A stretch of DNA of 64,000 nt from Hyphomicrobiales bacterium (GTDB lineage: Bacteria; Pseudomonadota; Alphaproteobacteria; Rhizobiales; Rhizobiaceae). Under the pieces are notes generated by a model. It worked only from the letters and a program-made list of their open reading frames with translations, did not search any database and was not told where the DNA came from. The stretch lies in NCBI GenBank assembly GCA_900472295.1, contig UCIA01000021.1, positions 91,702 through 155,701 on the forward strand, written 5' to 3'. The position numbers were made by a program, and so were the translations under genes. Shown here piece after piece: positions 39,396 to 48,531 of the stretch. Each line of letters opens with the position of its first letter. Position 1 is the stretch's first letter.

Positions 39396-39729
39396 CGGAG
39401 AGAAGCTCTTCGACGGGAACCGAGCCGGCCTCGATCTCGACCACCCAGATGTCGGGATCGAATTTTTTCTCCCGCTCCAGCCTCGCATCGAACGGACCGG
39501 CATCGTCGCCGGTACCGAGCAAGGTGAAAAACCGGTCGTCCGGTTTGTCCGAATCGTAGCTCGTCTGCGGCGCCGGGCCGAACAGGGAGATCTCGCCCAT
39601 TCGACCGCGCGAAAGCACGAAGACGGCCCCAGCCTCGGTTGCGCCGCGCTTGACGACGGCCGCAAAGCCGCCGGCGCCGAAGACACGGCGCAGCAAGGCT
39701 GAGACCCAAAGATCGGTGGTTACGCGCAT
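39382..39729 (-). CDS. DUF1491 family protein
   Basis: A 115-residue protein with the DUF1491 pattern: VTTDLWVSALLRRVFGAGGFAAVVKRGATEAGAVFVLSRGRMGEISLFGPAPQ and the C-terminal DPDIWVVEIE. The family is small, cytoplasmic and nearly confined to alphaproteobacteria; its role is not known. The 3' end overlaps the end of the convergent DUF2336 gene by 14 bp. Confidence 0.9.
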   Translation of the reverse strand: MRVTTDLWVSALLRRVFGAGGFAAVVKRGATEAGAVFVLSRGRMGEISLFGPAPQTSYDSDKPDDRFFTLLGTGDDAGPFDARLEREKKFDPDIWVVEIEAGSVPVEELLSVKTP

Positions 39730-39802
39730 GGCAGGGTTCTGGACGACATGCGCAGCGTCTTAGCCGGAAATTCGGCCATCCGCGAGCGGTCGCTTTGACC
39801 GC

Positions 39803-40603
39803 TCAGTTGGTCAGGCCGATCTCGCGCATCTTGACGTAGACGACCTCGTCGGGCTCGCCGGTCTCCGGCAGGCCGAACAGCGATTGGAATTCCTTGATCG
39901 CCGCCTTGGTGCGGGCGCCGACGACGCCGTCGAGCTGCATGTCGTCATTGCCGAATGCCTTTAGCCCGGCCTGGATTTTGATGATACGCGCATCGGGCGC
40001 CTGGGCGGATGCCGGCGCCGAGACCGGGATGGCAACCGGCGCAGTGGTGGGAAGAGCCGTGGGCGCGGCGGCGGGAGCAGCGGCCATGTCCACAGGCCGC
40101 GGCGCGGGATGCGGGATGCCCGCCGTCGTCTGCTTGGCGCCGAGTTGGTCGAGCAGCACGGCGTCGATCTCGCCGGAGGCCGGCAGGCCGACCTTCTGCT
40201 GGTAGGCCTGGATCGCCTTGCGCGTGTTGGGGCCGGTAATGCCGTCGACGGTGCCGGAATAGAAATCGAGGTCCTTGAGGATACCTTGCACCTGCTCGAC
40301 CGTCGGGTCGCTCTTTACCGGCGCCGGGCCTGGCCGAACGATGTTGATGGTGGTTTCGGGTTCGTCCGTGCCAGCACGCGGAAAACCCTCGATGCTGCGG
40401 GTGGCGAAGAAGGCCCCGGCATGCGGAAACGGCTGATACCACAAGGCGTTGGCGGAAACGTAGAACAGCGTCACCAGGAAGGCGGTCGAGCCGCCGACCA
40501 GGACCGGATTGCGCGAGATCGCGCCGCCGAGCGCAATCGCGCCGGTCTCGAAGGCGTTGCTGCGGCGCTTGACCGCCTTAGCCTGTTTTGCGGAGCGAGC
40601 CAT
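39803..40603 (-). CDS. membrane-anchored peptidoglycan-binding domain protein
   Basis: A 266-residue protein with a basic N-terminus (MARSAKQAKAVKRRS), a membrane span (about 35-52) and two peptidoglycan-binding type 1 domains (VEQVQGILKDLDFYSGTVDGITGPNTRKAIQAYQQKVGLP and IIKIQAGLKAFGNDDMQLDGVVGARTKAAIKEFQSLFGLP) joined by an Ala/Pro-rich linker. It likely contacts the wall from the inner membrane. Its start overlaps the end of the kinase gene upstream by 26 bp, so the two are probably co-expressed. Confidence 0.88.
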   Translation of the reverse strand: MARSAKQAKAVKRRSNAFETGAIALGGAISRNPVLVGGSTAFLVTLFYVSANALWYQPFPHAGAFFATRSIEGFPRAGTDEPETTINIVRPGPAPVKSDPTVEQVQGILKDLDFYSGTVDGITGPNTRKAIQAYQQKVGLPASGEIDAVLLDQLGAKQTTAGIPHPAPRPVDMAAAPAAAPTALPTTAPVAIPVSAPASAQAPDARIIKIQAGLKAFGNDDMQLDGVVGARTKAAIKEFQSLFGLPETGEPDEVVYVKMREIGLTN

Positions 40604-42452
40604 TCCTGTCCCCTTTCGCATCGCCCTTCGTCCGGGCCGCCGGCATCGGCAGCACACCGTTCCTGTCGGCCCCGCGCTTCTTCGGTCCGTTTACCGGAAG
40701 GCTGATCGTGACCGTGGTCCCCTCGCCCGGCATGCTCTCGATCGACATCGTGCCTTCGTGCAGCGCCACCAAGCCCTTGACCAGCGACAGGCCGAGCCCG
40801 GTGCCCTCGAAGCGGCGCGTATAGTCGTTCTGTATCTGCATGAACGGCTTGCCGAGATTGGCGAAATCCTCCTCGGCGATGCCGATGCCGGTGTCCCTGA
40901 CCCAGAAATGCAGGCGCGAACCGATCCGCTTGGCGCCGACGACGACGTCGCCGCCATCAGGCGTGAACTTGATCGCGTTGGAGACGAGGTTGATCAGGAT
41001 CTGCTGCACGGCGCGACGGTCGGCATTGATCTCGCCGGCGTCGGGCGCAATCTGCGCCTGGAGGTCGATGTTCTTGGCGCTGGCCTGCAGCTGCATCATC
41101 GACTGGCACATTTCGACCGCCTCGACGAAGCGGAACGGTTCGGGCTCGGTCGCGTAGGCGCCGGCCTCGATCCTCGATACGTCCAGGATCGAGTTGACGA
41201 CGGCAAGCAGATGCTGGCCCGAATCCCTGACCAGACCGACATATTCCTTCTGCCTCGGATCCTTGAAGCCGCCGAACATCTCATGCAGCAGCATGTCGGA
41301 AAAGCCGATGATGGCGTTGAGCGGCGTGCGAAGCTCATGGCTGACGACCGCCAGGAAGCGGCCCTTGGCCACCTCGGCCGAGGCTGCCGACGCATTGGCG
41401 GCGGCAAGCTGGTCGCGCAGTTCGGCAGTCTCGTCATTCTCGCGCAGGATTAGAGTAAAGTTCTCCTGCTGCTCCTGGGTCCGAACCAGTTCGAGCTGGA
41501 ATGGCCGATAATTGTCGACAGTTGCGCCATTGCCATCCTGCGGCAAGCGGACGCGAAGGTCGAGCCGGCGCGCCAGGGCGCCATCGCGCATGTCCGCAAG
41601 GGCGCTGAGATAGGCAACGCGATCGGACAGGTGGATGCGATCGAACAGGCCGGCGCCGGAAAGCAGTTCCGGCGGCAGCTTCAGGATGGTTCGCGCCTTG
41701 GCCGATGCATCCAGCACCTCGCCATGCCGTGCGACATGCAGGACAACTGCGTCGATCATGTCTTCGAGATGGTCTCCGGGCAGGAGCGACGGCTGCGCAC
41801 GTGTTGCATCGCCGAGGGCGGCAAGCCGAGGAATCAGCGTCAGCCCCCAGGCCAGCGGCAGCAGCCAGTGCCAGGCGGAGACTTGTACCGCGCCGAGTGG
41901 GACAACAGAGCCGACAAAAGGCTGCAGCAGCACTGCGGCAAGGGCGGAGATGCCGCCCCAAAGTGCCGCGCGCCTTGAAGCGCCGATCCACCAGGCTTCG
42001 AATGGCAGCGCGAGCGCCAGGAGTGCTATCGGCGACGCCAGGCCGCCCGCGGCGGCGATGACGCCGGCAAGGGCAAGACCGCCTGCAGCGAGTGCTACCT
42101 GGGCAGCCAGCGCCATCTTGCCCGACGCGGCCACCAGCAGGGCGGCAAACCAGCACAGACCGAAGGCGGCGAAGATGGTTGCGACCGTGACGGCGGCGCC
42201 CATGCCAGAGGTGACCAGCGTCACCGCGGCGCCGGCGGCGAAGAACGGAGCGGCGAGCATGATGCCGATAAAGCGGCGCTGGCGCAGGCGGTCATCCCGA
42301 CCGACGATGGCCGGATGAACCATGCGTTCGCAACCGGCAGCCAGTGCGCCAGGCAGTTCAACATATCTGGCCGTCATCAAACTCAACGCACTCGCACCCG
42401 GTCGTGACTGCCCCTGCTTTGCAGGTGGCTTTTGTTCGTTAGAAACTCGCAT
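40578..42452 (-). CDS. divJ: multi-span sensor histidine kinase, DivJ-like
   Basis: A 624-residue kinase. About six membrane spans fill residues 62-210, followed by a PAS-like region (about 225-340), a short coiled coil, HisKA with His372 in FLAVVSHELRTPLNAIIGFSDMLLHEMFGGFKDPRQKEY, and an ATPase domain (NLVSNAIKFTPDGG, DTGIGI, GTGLGLSLVKGL). Several spans plus PAS plus PleC/DivJ-type HisKA is the DivJ layout, so a DivJ role toward DivK is proposed, but other rhizobial kinases share it. The ATG at 42452 gives a basic leader; ATG 42377 is an alternative. Confidence 0.65.
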   Translation of the reverse strand: MRVSNEQKPPAKQGQSRPGASALSLMTARYVELPGALAAGCERMVHPAIVGRDDRLRQRRFIGIMLAAPFFAAGAAVTLVTSGMGAAVTVATIFAAFGLCWFAALLVAASGKMALAAQVALAAGGLALAGVIAAAGGLASPIALLALALPFEAWWIGASRRAALWGGISALAAVLLQPFVGSVVPLGAVQVSAWHWLLPLAWGLTLIPRLAALGDATRAQPSLLPGDHLEDMIDAVVLHVARHGEVLDASAKARTILKLPPELLSGAGLFDRIHLSDRVAYLSALADMRDGALARRLDLRVRLPQDGNGATVDNYRPFQLELVRTQEQQENFTLILRENDETAELRDQLAAANASAASAEVAKGRFLAVVSHELRTPLNAIIGFSDMLLHEMFGGFKDPRQKEYVGLVRDSGQHLLAVVNSILDVSRIEAGAYATEPEPFRFVEAVEMCQSMMQLQASAKNIDLQAQIAPDAGEINADRRAVQQILINLVSNAIKFTPDGGDVVVGAKRIGSRLHFWVRDTGIGIAEEDFANLGKPFMQIQNDYTRRFEGTGLGLSLVKGLVALHEGTMSIESMPGEGTTVTISLPVNGPKKRGADRNGVLPMPAARTKGDAKGDRNGSLRKTG

Positions 42453-42855
42453 CCAGCGTTTAAGGAATGAATAAGGCTGACCGGAACAACGATAGCGCTG
42501 AGGCAAAAATTGCGGCGCGGGTGCCGGAATGCATCGGCATTTGCAGCCATAGTAAACGGAGCGTTATGCGCCAGCGACGTGCCTGCGGCGGCAATTATCT
42601 GCGCCGGCATACCGGTTCTTCCAGATATATCCATGTAGAACAATGGCTTACATGGTTACTGCAAGATAAATAAAATCACCGGCATTTGAAGCGAATGTAC
42701 CGCAAAACGCTTCGTTTCGAATTTGCCTAAAATTTGAGGAAAATTTTCGCTGGGCAGGCAAGCCGTCCTTTGCGCCTGATGTGCCATTGTCGCTGAGATA
42801 AAAGAGGTCATGGCGCATGGACGCATGATCCGGTCACGGACGAGAGGGCAGATCG
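42453..42855. other. 403-bp gap between the DivJ-like kinase and the DUF5330 gene
   Basis: It separates divergent genes and should contain both promoters. It is AT-richer than its surroundings (about 42640-42740). I see no convincing gene, palindrome or RNA here; short open frames that cross it lack ribosome sites. Confidence 0.6.
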
Positions 42856-43218
42856 ATGGGCTTTCTGATAAGAATGGCGTTCTGGTTTTCGCTGGTGCTG
42901 CTGGCGCTGCCGCTGGGCACCGGCCCCGACGAGGACGGCCGCCAGAGCGTCGGGCCGATCCAGGCGCTGTTTGCGGCGCGCGAAGCCGTCGGCGACATCG
43001 CCGGCATTTGCGAACGCAAGCCCGATGTCTGCGAGACCGGCAAGTCGGCGATGCACACGATCGGCGCCCGGGCCAAGGAAACCGCCAAGATCGCCGCCGC
43101 CATGCTGGACGACAAGGGCACCGAGGCCGCGACCTCGCCCGATACCTCATTGGCCACCGGCAGCGTCGCCGAGGACATCGTGCTGCCGGCGACAGTCGAC
43201 ATCCCGGCAACGCACTAG
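42856..43218 (+). CDS. DUF5330 family protein
   Basis: A 120-residue protein with a short hydrophobic N-terminus (MGFLIRMAFWFSLVLLALPLG), probably a signal anchor. A conserved part follows (SVGPIQALFAAREAVGDIAGICERKPDVCETGKSAMHTIGARAKETAKIAAAMLD), matching DUF5330. The two cysteines in ICERKPDVC may pair in the periplasm. Function unknown. Confidence 0.85.
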   Translation: MGFLIRMAFWFSLVLLALPLGTGPDEDGRQSVGPIQALFAAREAVGDIAGICERKPDVCETGKSAMHTIGARAKETAKIAAAMLDDKGTEAATSPDTSLATGSVAEDIVLPATVDIPATH

Positions 43219-43230
43219 ATTATTGTTTTA

Positions 43231-43275
43231 CGCAATTTCGGACGGAAAACCGCTCACACTTTTCCTGAAATTGCT
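43231..43275. repeat. short interspersed palindrome, AAAACCG-core type
   Basis: Ends GCAATTTC and GAAATTGC enclose AAAACCGCTCACACTTTT, nearly identical in core to 906-953. It lies just after the DUF5330 stop and before sufE. Confidence 0.75.
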
Positions 43276-43389
43276 TGGTTTCCGCTGTCTCTACAGCGAC
43301 ACCGCAGGCCGGTCGGACCTCTCGACGCCTGCGGTGCTTTTCTTCTTTTTCCGTGACGCCGCAGCAGCGGACGACTATATCCCCAAGCA

Positions 43390-43818
43390 ATGGCCACGAC
43401 GATCCAGACGATCCGCGACGACTTTTCCCTGCTCGACGAGTGGGAAGACCGCTATCGCTATGTGATCGAGCTCGGCGAAGCGCTGCCGCCATTTCCCGAC
43501 ACCGAACGCAACGCAGCCAACAAAGTGCCCGGCTGCGTCAGCCAGGTCTGGCTGACCACCAGCCGAGCGCCAGGCGCCGACCCGGTCATCACCTTCACGG
43601 GTGATTCCGACGCCCATATCGTGCGTGGCCTGGTCGCCATCATGCTGGCGCTGTTTTCGGGGCGGAGCGCCAGCCAGATCCTGGAAACCGACGCCGACGC
43701 AACGCTCAAATCGCTCGGCCTCGACGAGCATCTGTCGCCGCAGCGCGCCAATGGCCTGCGCTCGATGGTCAAGCGCATCAAGCGCGACGCCGAGATCGCG
43801 CTTAAGCAGACCGCCTGA
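43390..43818 (+). CDS. sufE: SufE-type cysteine desulfuration protein
   Basis: A 142-residue SufE that accepts sulfur from SufS and delivers it to the Fe-S cluster scaffold. The catalytic Cys49 is in NKVPGCVSQVWLT, the family's central motif, and the protein has the expected length. It is encoded alone, without the other suf genes. No signal peptide; cytoplasmic. A hairpin at 43823-43845 follows at once. Confidence 0.95.
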   Translation: MATTIQTIRDDFSLLDEWEDRYRYVIELGEALPPFPDTERNAANKVPGCVSQVWLTTSRAPGADPVITFTGDSDAHIVRGLVAIMLALFSGRSASQILETDADATLKSLGLDEHLSPQRANGLRSMVKRIKRDAEIALKQTA

Positions 43819-43822
43819 TCCC

Positions 43823-43845
43823 GGATCAAGCCGTTCGCTTGATCC
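43823..43845 (+). terminator. hairpin after sufE
   Basis: A perfect 9-bp stem, GGATCAAGC and GCTTGATCC, with a 5-base loop, begins 5 bases after the sufE stop codon. It has no run of T after it, so termination would rely on this together with the hairpin at 43856-43878. Confidence 0.55.
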
Positions 43846-43852
43846 CCAAAGC

Positions 43853-43878
43853 AAAAACGGCGCCTCGAAGGCGCCGTT
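43853..43878 (-). terminator. intrinsic terminator of the mucR gene (possibly bidirectional)
   Basis: A perfect 9-bp stem, AACGGCGCC and GGCGCCGTT, with a 5-base loop. On the minus strand the stem is followed by TTTTTGC, a standard rho-independent terminator, 24 bp past the mucR stop. On the plus strand it may also stop sufE transcription. Confidence 0.85.
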
Positions 43879-43902
43879 GATTTGTCGAATTGGAGCCGGT
43901 TG

Positions 43903-44328
43903 TTACCGCCCCTTGCGCTTGCGGCCGAGGCCCATCTTCTTGGCCAGCTGCGAACGGGCAGCGGCATAGTTGGGGGCAACCATGGGGTAGCTGGCGTCGA
44001 GATTCCACTTCTCGCGGTATTCATCGGGCGTCAGACCGTAATGGGTCATCAAGTGACGCTTGAGCGACTTGAACTTCTTGCCGTCTTCAAGGCAGACGAT
44101 GTAGTCGTCATGCACAGAGCGCTTCGGGTTTACCGCAGGCTTCTGCTTGTCGGCTGGAGGTTGTTCATTCGCTCCGCCCACGCGCCCGAGAGCGGCATGG
44201 ACATCGGCGATAAGATTCGGCAGTTCGCCGACCGGCACGGGATTGTTGCTGACATAAGCGGCCACCACATCTGCGGTCAGCTCAATCAGCGCATCGCTAT
44301 TTCGGGAAGGTGTTTCGACGATATCCAT
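43903..44328 (-). CDS. mucR: MucR/Ros-family transcriptional regulator
   Basis: A 141-residue zinc-finger-type regulator of the Ros/MucR family, which silences many genes for polysaccharides, motility and symbiosis. Conserved blocks are [32 protein letters not shown] and the finger [58 protein letters not shown]. Positions equivalent to the Ros zinc ligands are Cys79, Asp82, His92 and His96, so the second Cys is Asp here. Related Mesorhizobium proteins with this change keep the fold. A basic tail (GRKRKGR) ends the protein. Confidence 0.95.
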   Translation of the reverse strand: MDIVETPSRNSDALIELTADVVAAYVSNNPVPVGELPNLIADVHAALGRVGGANEQPPADKQKPAVNPKRSVHDDYIVCLEDGKKFKSLKRHLMTHYGLTPDEYREKWNLDASYPMVAPNYAAARSQLAKKMGLGRKRKGR

Positions 44329-44744
44329 GGTGTTTAGGCCCCAACGAAAGATGTTTCTGTTTGCGCCCTTTTTGAGAGATCGGGCATGGCGCGAACTTCA
44401 CGCGGGAAGAGCTTCATGGATTCGCGTCCGGGCATCTTAATGAGCCTGCAGGTCAAGTAAGTCAATTCGCATCTTGCGCTATATTCAACGATATTCATCG
44501 AATAGTCGATCTTCAGCTTCAATCTTTCGTGCACAGTGTAACTTCGCGATATTTTTTGGTAGGACCAGAAGCACCATGCCGCAACGTCATGCCGCTGTTA
44601 CATCAGCGATATCGGATGGATGCTTCGGCTATGCTTAGGCACGCCGCAGCCTATCCGGCAATCGGATCCGAAACAAAACCCCAGGTTGCAGGCATTTACT
44701 GGCGCTCGCAAACAAACAGTCAAATGCCGCTGAAATCGACCCAA
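44329..44744. other. 416-bp gap upstream of mucR
   Basis: The region holds the mucR promoter. An AT-rich stretch at 44480-44535 has repeated ATATTCA (ATATTCAACGATATTCATCG), and a poly-AT patch lies near 44548. MucR proteins often bind T-rich sites and control themselves, so this is a plausible operator area. Short frames here (for example 44334-44534 on the minus strand) have no family match. Confidence 0.5.
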
Positions 44745-45116
44745 TCAATGCGGCGTAAGGAATTTTCCATAGGCCCAGCCGGTAACGAAACCACCGTTCT
44801 GCGCCGGGTCATGCCAGACCTGACACCATTGGTAGCGGATTGCCTGTTTCTGTTTCCAGTTCGGCTGCCCCGCGATCTCCAGAAGGTTCAGCCCGCCGGT
44901 GCATTTGCCGGTCATCTGCAGAACCGTCCCGTTGGGATAGGCGGCCTGCTTCTGCGACGTGTTGGACGGATATTTGCGGACGTTGAGTGTGTCACCGAAC
45001 GGCACACCAGCCACTTGCCAAGCGGCGAACGCGGTTGCATGAGACTGGCCGATAAAGGCCAGAACGGTCGAAGCGACGGCAAGAGCCGCGGCGGTGTTGA
45101 TATAGAATTTCATCAT
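44745..45116 (-). CDS. secreted bacterial SH3-like protein
   Basis: A 123-residue protein with a signal peptide (MKFYINTAAALAVASTVLAFIGQSHA). The mature domain looks like a bacterial SH3 (FGDTLNVRKYPSNTSQKQAAYPNGTVLQMTGKCTGGLN...WCQVWHDPAQNGGFVTGWAYGKFLTP). The Cys pair may form a disulfide. Such domains often bind the cell wall or peptides. GGAGAGG immediately precedes tandem ATG codons at 45116 and 45113. Divergent from the oligopeptidase gene. Confidence 0.85.
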   Translation of the reverse strand: MMKFYINTAAALAVASTVLAFIGQSHATAFAAWQVAGVPFGDTLNVRKYPSNTSQKQAAYPNGTVLQMTGKCTGGLNLLEIAGQPNWKQKQAIRYQWCQVWHDPAQNGGFVTGWAYGKFLTPH

Positions 45117-45230
45117 CCTCTCCTTTCGGCTCATCTTCCCGAGCCCGCCGCACCAATGCCTGCCTGCCCTTGAACCCGCGCTGATCGGCGTGTTCATTTG
45201 CCATTCAAGTAACTTCTTCAGCGAGACGCA

Positions 45231-47348
45231 ATGACCAAGATCCCAGCCTTTCCGACCGCCAGCCCGCCGAGCCTTGAGAAACGGCCCGTCTTCGACACGC
45301 ATCACGGCATCACCCGCACCGACGACTATGCCTGGCTGAGGGCCGACAACTGGCAGGCGATGTTCCGGGACCCTTCCCTGCTCGACGGCCGGATCCGCAC
45401 CCATCTCGAAGCCGAAAACGCCTACCAGGCAATGCTGATGGCCGATACGACACAGCTTCAGAAACAGCTGTTCGGCGAGATGAAAGGCCGCATCAAGGAA
45501 GACGATTCCACCGTGCCGATGAAGGATGGACCCTATGCCTATGGCTCATCCTTCAAGCTCGGCGGCGAGCAGCCGCGCTATTTCCGCATGCCGCGCGATG
45601 GCGGCGAAGAGCAGATCCTGCTCGACGGCGACGCGGAGGCCGAGGGCAAACCCTATTTCCGCCTTGGCGGCGTCGACCATTCGGCCGATCACCGCAAGCT
45701 GTTGTGGGCGTTCGACGACAAGGGCTCCGAATTCTTCACACTGCGCGTACGTGACCTCACCAGCGGCAAGGAATTGGCCGACCAGATAGATGCCACCAGC
45801 GGTGGCGGCACCTGGAATGCCGCCGATGACGGTTTCTTCTATACAAGGCTCGACGACAACCATCGCCCATCCACGGTGCTGTTCCACGCGCTCGGCGACA
45901 GCCCTGAAAATGACCGGCTGATTTATGAGGAAACAGATCCCGGCTTCTTCATGGATGTCGGCGGCACGCGCTCCAACGAATGGATCATGATCGGCATCAA
46001 CGATCACGAAACCTCGGAATATCGCCTGATGCGCGCCGACGAGCCGTTCGCCGAGCCGAAACTGGTGGCGGCGCGCGAGATCGGCCTGCAATATGATCTG
46101 GAAGAAGGCGGCGATATCTTCTTCATTCTCACCAATGCCGACGGCGCCAAGGACTTCAAGATCATGACGGCGCCGGCTAATGACCCGGTGCGCGCCAACT
46201 GGGAAGAGCTGGTGGCGCACGAGCCTGGCCGGCTGATCCTGTCGGTGGTCGGCTTCAAAGACCACATGGTCCGGCTCGAGCGCAAGGAAGGCCTGCCACG
46301 CATCGTCGTGCGCGACCGCCGCAGCGGCGAGGAGCACCTGATCTCGTTCGACGAAGAGGCCTTCTCGCTTGGCCTGTCGGGATCCTATGAATACGACACC
46401 GAGATCATGCGCTTCACCTATTCGTCGATGACGACGCCGGCGCAGGTCTTCGACTACAATATGCGCAGCCGCGAACGCGTACTGCTGAAAACCCAGGAAG
46501 TGCCCTCCGGCCATGATCCGGAGCACTATGTTACGCGCCGGCTGATGGCGCCCGCCGCCGATGGCGAGTTGGTGCCGGTCTCGCTCCTGCATCACCGGGA
46601 CACGCCGCTTGATGGCTCCGCACCTTGTCTGCTTTACGGCTACGGCTCCTACGGCATCGCCATTCCGGCCGCCTTCAACACAAACTGGTTCTCGCTGGTC
46701 GACCGCGGCTTTGTATTTGCCATCGCCCATGTCCGCGGCGGCAAGGACAAGGGCTATGGCTGGTACGACGACGGCAAGCGGGCGCACAAGATGAACACCT
46801 TCACCGACTTCATCGCCGTTGCGCAGCATCTCGTCGCCGAGCGCTACACGCAACATGAGCGCATCGTCGCCCAGGGCGGCTCGGCCGGCGGCATGCTGAT
46901 GGGCGCCATCGCCAACATGGCGCCGCACAGTTTCGGCGCCATCGTTGCCGAGGTTCCCTTTGTCGACGTGATGACCACCATGCTCGACGCAACCTTGCCG
47001 CTGACGCCGCCGGAATGGCCGGAATGGGGCAATCCGATCGCATCGGTGGACGACTACAACACGATCGCGGCCTACTCGCCTTACGACAATGTCGCCGGCC
47101 ACGACTACCCGCCGATCCTGGCGCTGGCCGGCCTCACCGATCCGCGCGTCACCTATTGGGAGCCAGCCAAATGGGTGGCGCGGCTGCGCGAGCGCAAGAG
47201 CGGGACCAATCCGGTGCTGTTCAAGATCAACATGGATTCCGGCCATGCCGGCGCTTCCGGCCGGTTTTCCAGGCTTGAGGAAATCGCCTACACCTACTCC
47301 TTTGCGCTGAAGGTTACGGGCAAGGCTGAGATTTCAACCGAGGCATAG
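45231..47348 (+). CDS. ptrB: oligopeptidase B, S9 family
   Basis: A 705-residue serine peptidase of the prolyl oligopeptidase family. A beta-propeller (about 90-420) covers the alpha/beta-hydrolase domain. The catalytic triad is Ser551 (GGSAGGML), Asp637 (LTDPRVTYW) and His672 (DSGHAGA). The segment FAIAHVRGGKDKGYGWYDDGK is typical of oligopeptidase B, which cuts after Arg or Lys in short peptides. No signal peptide; cytoplasmic. A LysE exporter gene begins 2 bases after the stop. Confidence 0.93.
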   Translation: MTKIPAFPTASPPSLEKRPVFDTHHGITRTDDYAWLRADNWQAMFRDPSLLDGRIRTHLEAENAYQAMLMADTTQLQKQLFGEMKGRIKEDDSTVPMKDGPYAYGSSFKLGGEQPRYFRMPRDGGEEQILLDGDAEAEGKPYFRLGGVDHSADHRKLLWAFDDKGSEFFTLRVRDLTSGKELADQIDATSGGGTWNAADDGFFYTRLDDNHRPSTVLFHALGDSPENDRLIYEETDPGFFMDVGGTRSNEWIMIGINDHETSEYRLMRADEPFAEPKLVAAREIGLQYDLEEGGDIFFILTNADGAKDFKIMTAPANDPVRANWEELVAHEPGRLILSVVGFKDHMVRLERKEGLPRIVVRDRRSGEEHLISFDEEAFSLGLSGSYEYDTEIMRFTYSSMTTPAQVFDYNMRSRERVLLKTQEVPSGHDPEHYVTRRLMAPAADGELVPVSLLHHRDTPLDGSAPCLLYGYGSYGIAIPAAFNTNWFSLVDRGFVFAIAHVRGGKDKGYGWYDDGKRAHKMNTFTDFIAVAQHLVAERYTQHERIVAQGGSAGGMLMGAIANMAPHSFGAIVAEVPFVDVMTTMLDATLPLTPPEWPEWGNPIASVDDYNTIAAYSPYDNVAGHDYPPILALAGLTDPRVTYWEPAKWVARLRERKSGTNPVLFKINMDSGHAGASGRFSRLEEIAYTYSFALKVTGKAEISTEA

Positions 47349-47350
47349 TC

Positions 47351-47977
47351 ATGATCGATCTATCCACCTTGATGGCCTACGTAGCGGTTGTGCTTGGCTT
47401 TGTGTTTATTCCAGGCCCGGCCACGCTTCTGACGGTGGCGCGATCAGCGAGTTCCGGAACGAGAGTTGGCATCGCCACGGGAGCCGGGGTTGCGGCTGGC
47501 GATGTGTTCCATACCGTCATGGCGATGGTCGGCATTTCGGCGATCATTGCCACGTCAGCAACACTGTTCAGCATCGTAAAATACATTGGCGCTGCGTATC
47601 TCGTTTACCTCGGCATTCGCGCGATCATCGAGAGAGCACCGGCCAATCCTGCTGCCGGCGCGCTTGCAATCTCCGCCGGCAAGGCGTTTCGACAGGCTGT
47701 CCTGACCGAGGTGCTTAATCCAAAGACCGCGCTTTTCTTCCTCGCCTTCCTGCCGCAGTTCGTGCGGCCCGAAAACGGATCGGTGATGCTCCAGCTGATG
47801 ATGCTGGGCATGATCTTTGTTCTGCTCGGCCTTTTCAGCACGGTCGTCTTTGCCGTAAGCGCGGGCCGGCTCGGCGCGTTCCTGCGCCGCAATCCGTCGG
47901 TAGTGAAATGGCAAGGCAAGGTGGTTGGCGGCATCTACTGCGCCTTGGGCGTTCGTCTGGCCCTGCAGCAGCGCTGA
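47351..47977 (+). CDS. LysE/RhtB-family exporter
   Basis: A 208-residue membrane protein with about six spans and the LysE/RhtB opening (LGFVFIPGPATLLTVARSASSGTRVGIATGAGVAAGDVFHTVMAMVGISAII) and LNPKTALFFLAFLPQFVRP. The family exports amino acids or derivatives such as homoserine and threonine. It nearly touches ptrB, so export of amino acids released from peptides is possible but inferred. Confidence 0.92.
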   Translation: MIDLSTLMAYVAVVLGFVFIPGPATLLTVARSASSGTRVGIATGAGVAAGDVFHTVMAMVGISAIIATSATLFSIVKYIGAAYLVYLGIRAIIERAPANPAAGALAISAGKAFRQAVLTEVLNPKTALFFLAFLPQFVRPENGSVMLQLMMLGMIFVLLGLFSTVVFAVSAGRLGAFLRRNPSVVKWQGKVVGGIYCALGVRLALQQR

Positions 47978-48119
47978 TATCCAAGCGAAAGGCGCGCCCG
48001 TCGAGCGTCCGATCATCACTTTTGAATTCCGGGCTGCTCATTTTCACTCGCATTTGCAATGGCTGCGCGCTACCCATGCGCGCCACCTTCCAGACCATGA
48101 CACACGCAAAGGGGCCGCC

Positions 48120-48509
48120 ATGCTGCTCGTCGACACCTATCTCGAGAAATCGCCGATCCAGGGCATCGGTGTTTTCGCCAAGAACGCCATTCCCAAGGGA
48201 ACGCTGGTCTGGAAGCTGGATCCCCGGTTCGACCGCATCATCGACGTCGAGACCTATGAGAGCGAGTCCGGGCCGGTGAAGAACTATCTCGACCGCTATT
48301 CCTACCCCGACCGCCGCGACCCGGCCTATATCGTCTTCGAAGCCGACGACGCCCGCTACATGAACCATGACGACGAGCCGAATTGCGATGTCTCCTCACC
48401 CGAGGAGACCTATGCCTTGCGCGACATTGCGGCGGGCGAGGAAATGACCTGCAACTACAATCTTTTCTTCGAGACGGGCTTCGATTTCCTCGGCGATCGC
48501 CACCTGTAG
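48120..48509 (+). CDS. SET-domain protein
   Basis: A 129-residue protein consisting almost only of a SET fold: the start IQGIGVFAKNAIPKGTLVWKLDPRFD, the catalytic-core block YMNHDDEPNCDV (the NHxxxPN motif seen in lysine methyltransferases) and AGEEMTCNYNLFFE (GEELTxxY type). A SAM-dependent protein lysine methyltransferase is the likely activity. The upstream frame from 47925 has no family resemblance. Its target is not known. Confidence 0.85.
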   Translation: MLLVDTYLEKSPIQGIGVFAKNAIPKGTLVWKLDPRFDRIIDVETYESESGPVKNYLDRYSYPDRRDPAYIVFEADDARYMNHDDEPNCDVSSPEETYALRDIAAGEEMTCNYNLFFETGFDFLGDRHL

Positions 48510-48531
48510 CCGAGATCACTTGTAGCCGAGA

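Noticed and set aside
44334..44534. 66-codon minus-strand frame upstream of mucR
   Set aside because: No ribosome site or family; lies in the AT-rich mucR promoter region.
45546..47246. 566-codon minus-strand frame opposite ptrB
   Set aside because: Mirror frame of a catalytic-triad-complete oligopeptidase.
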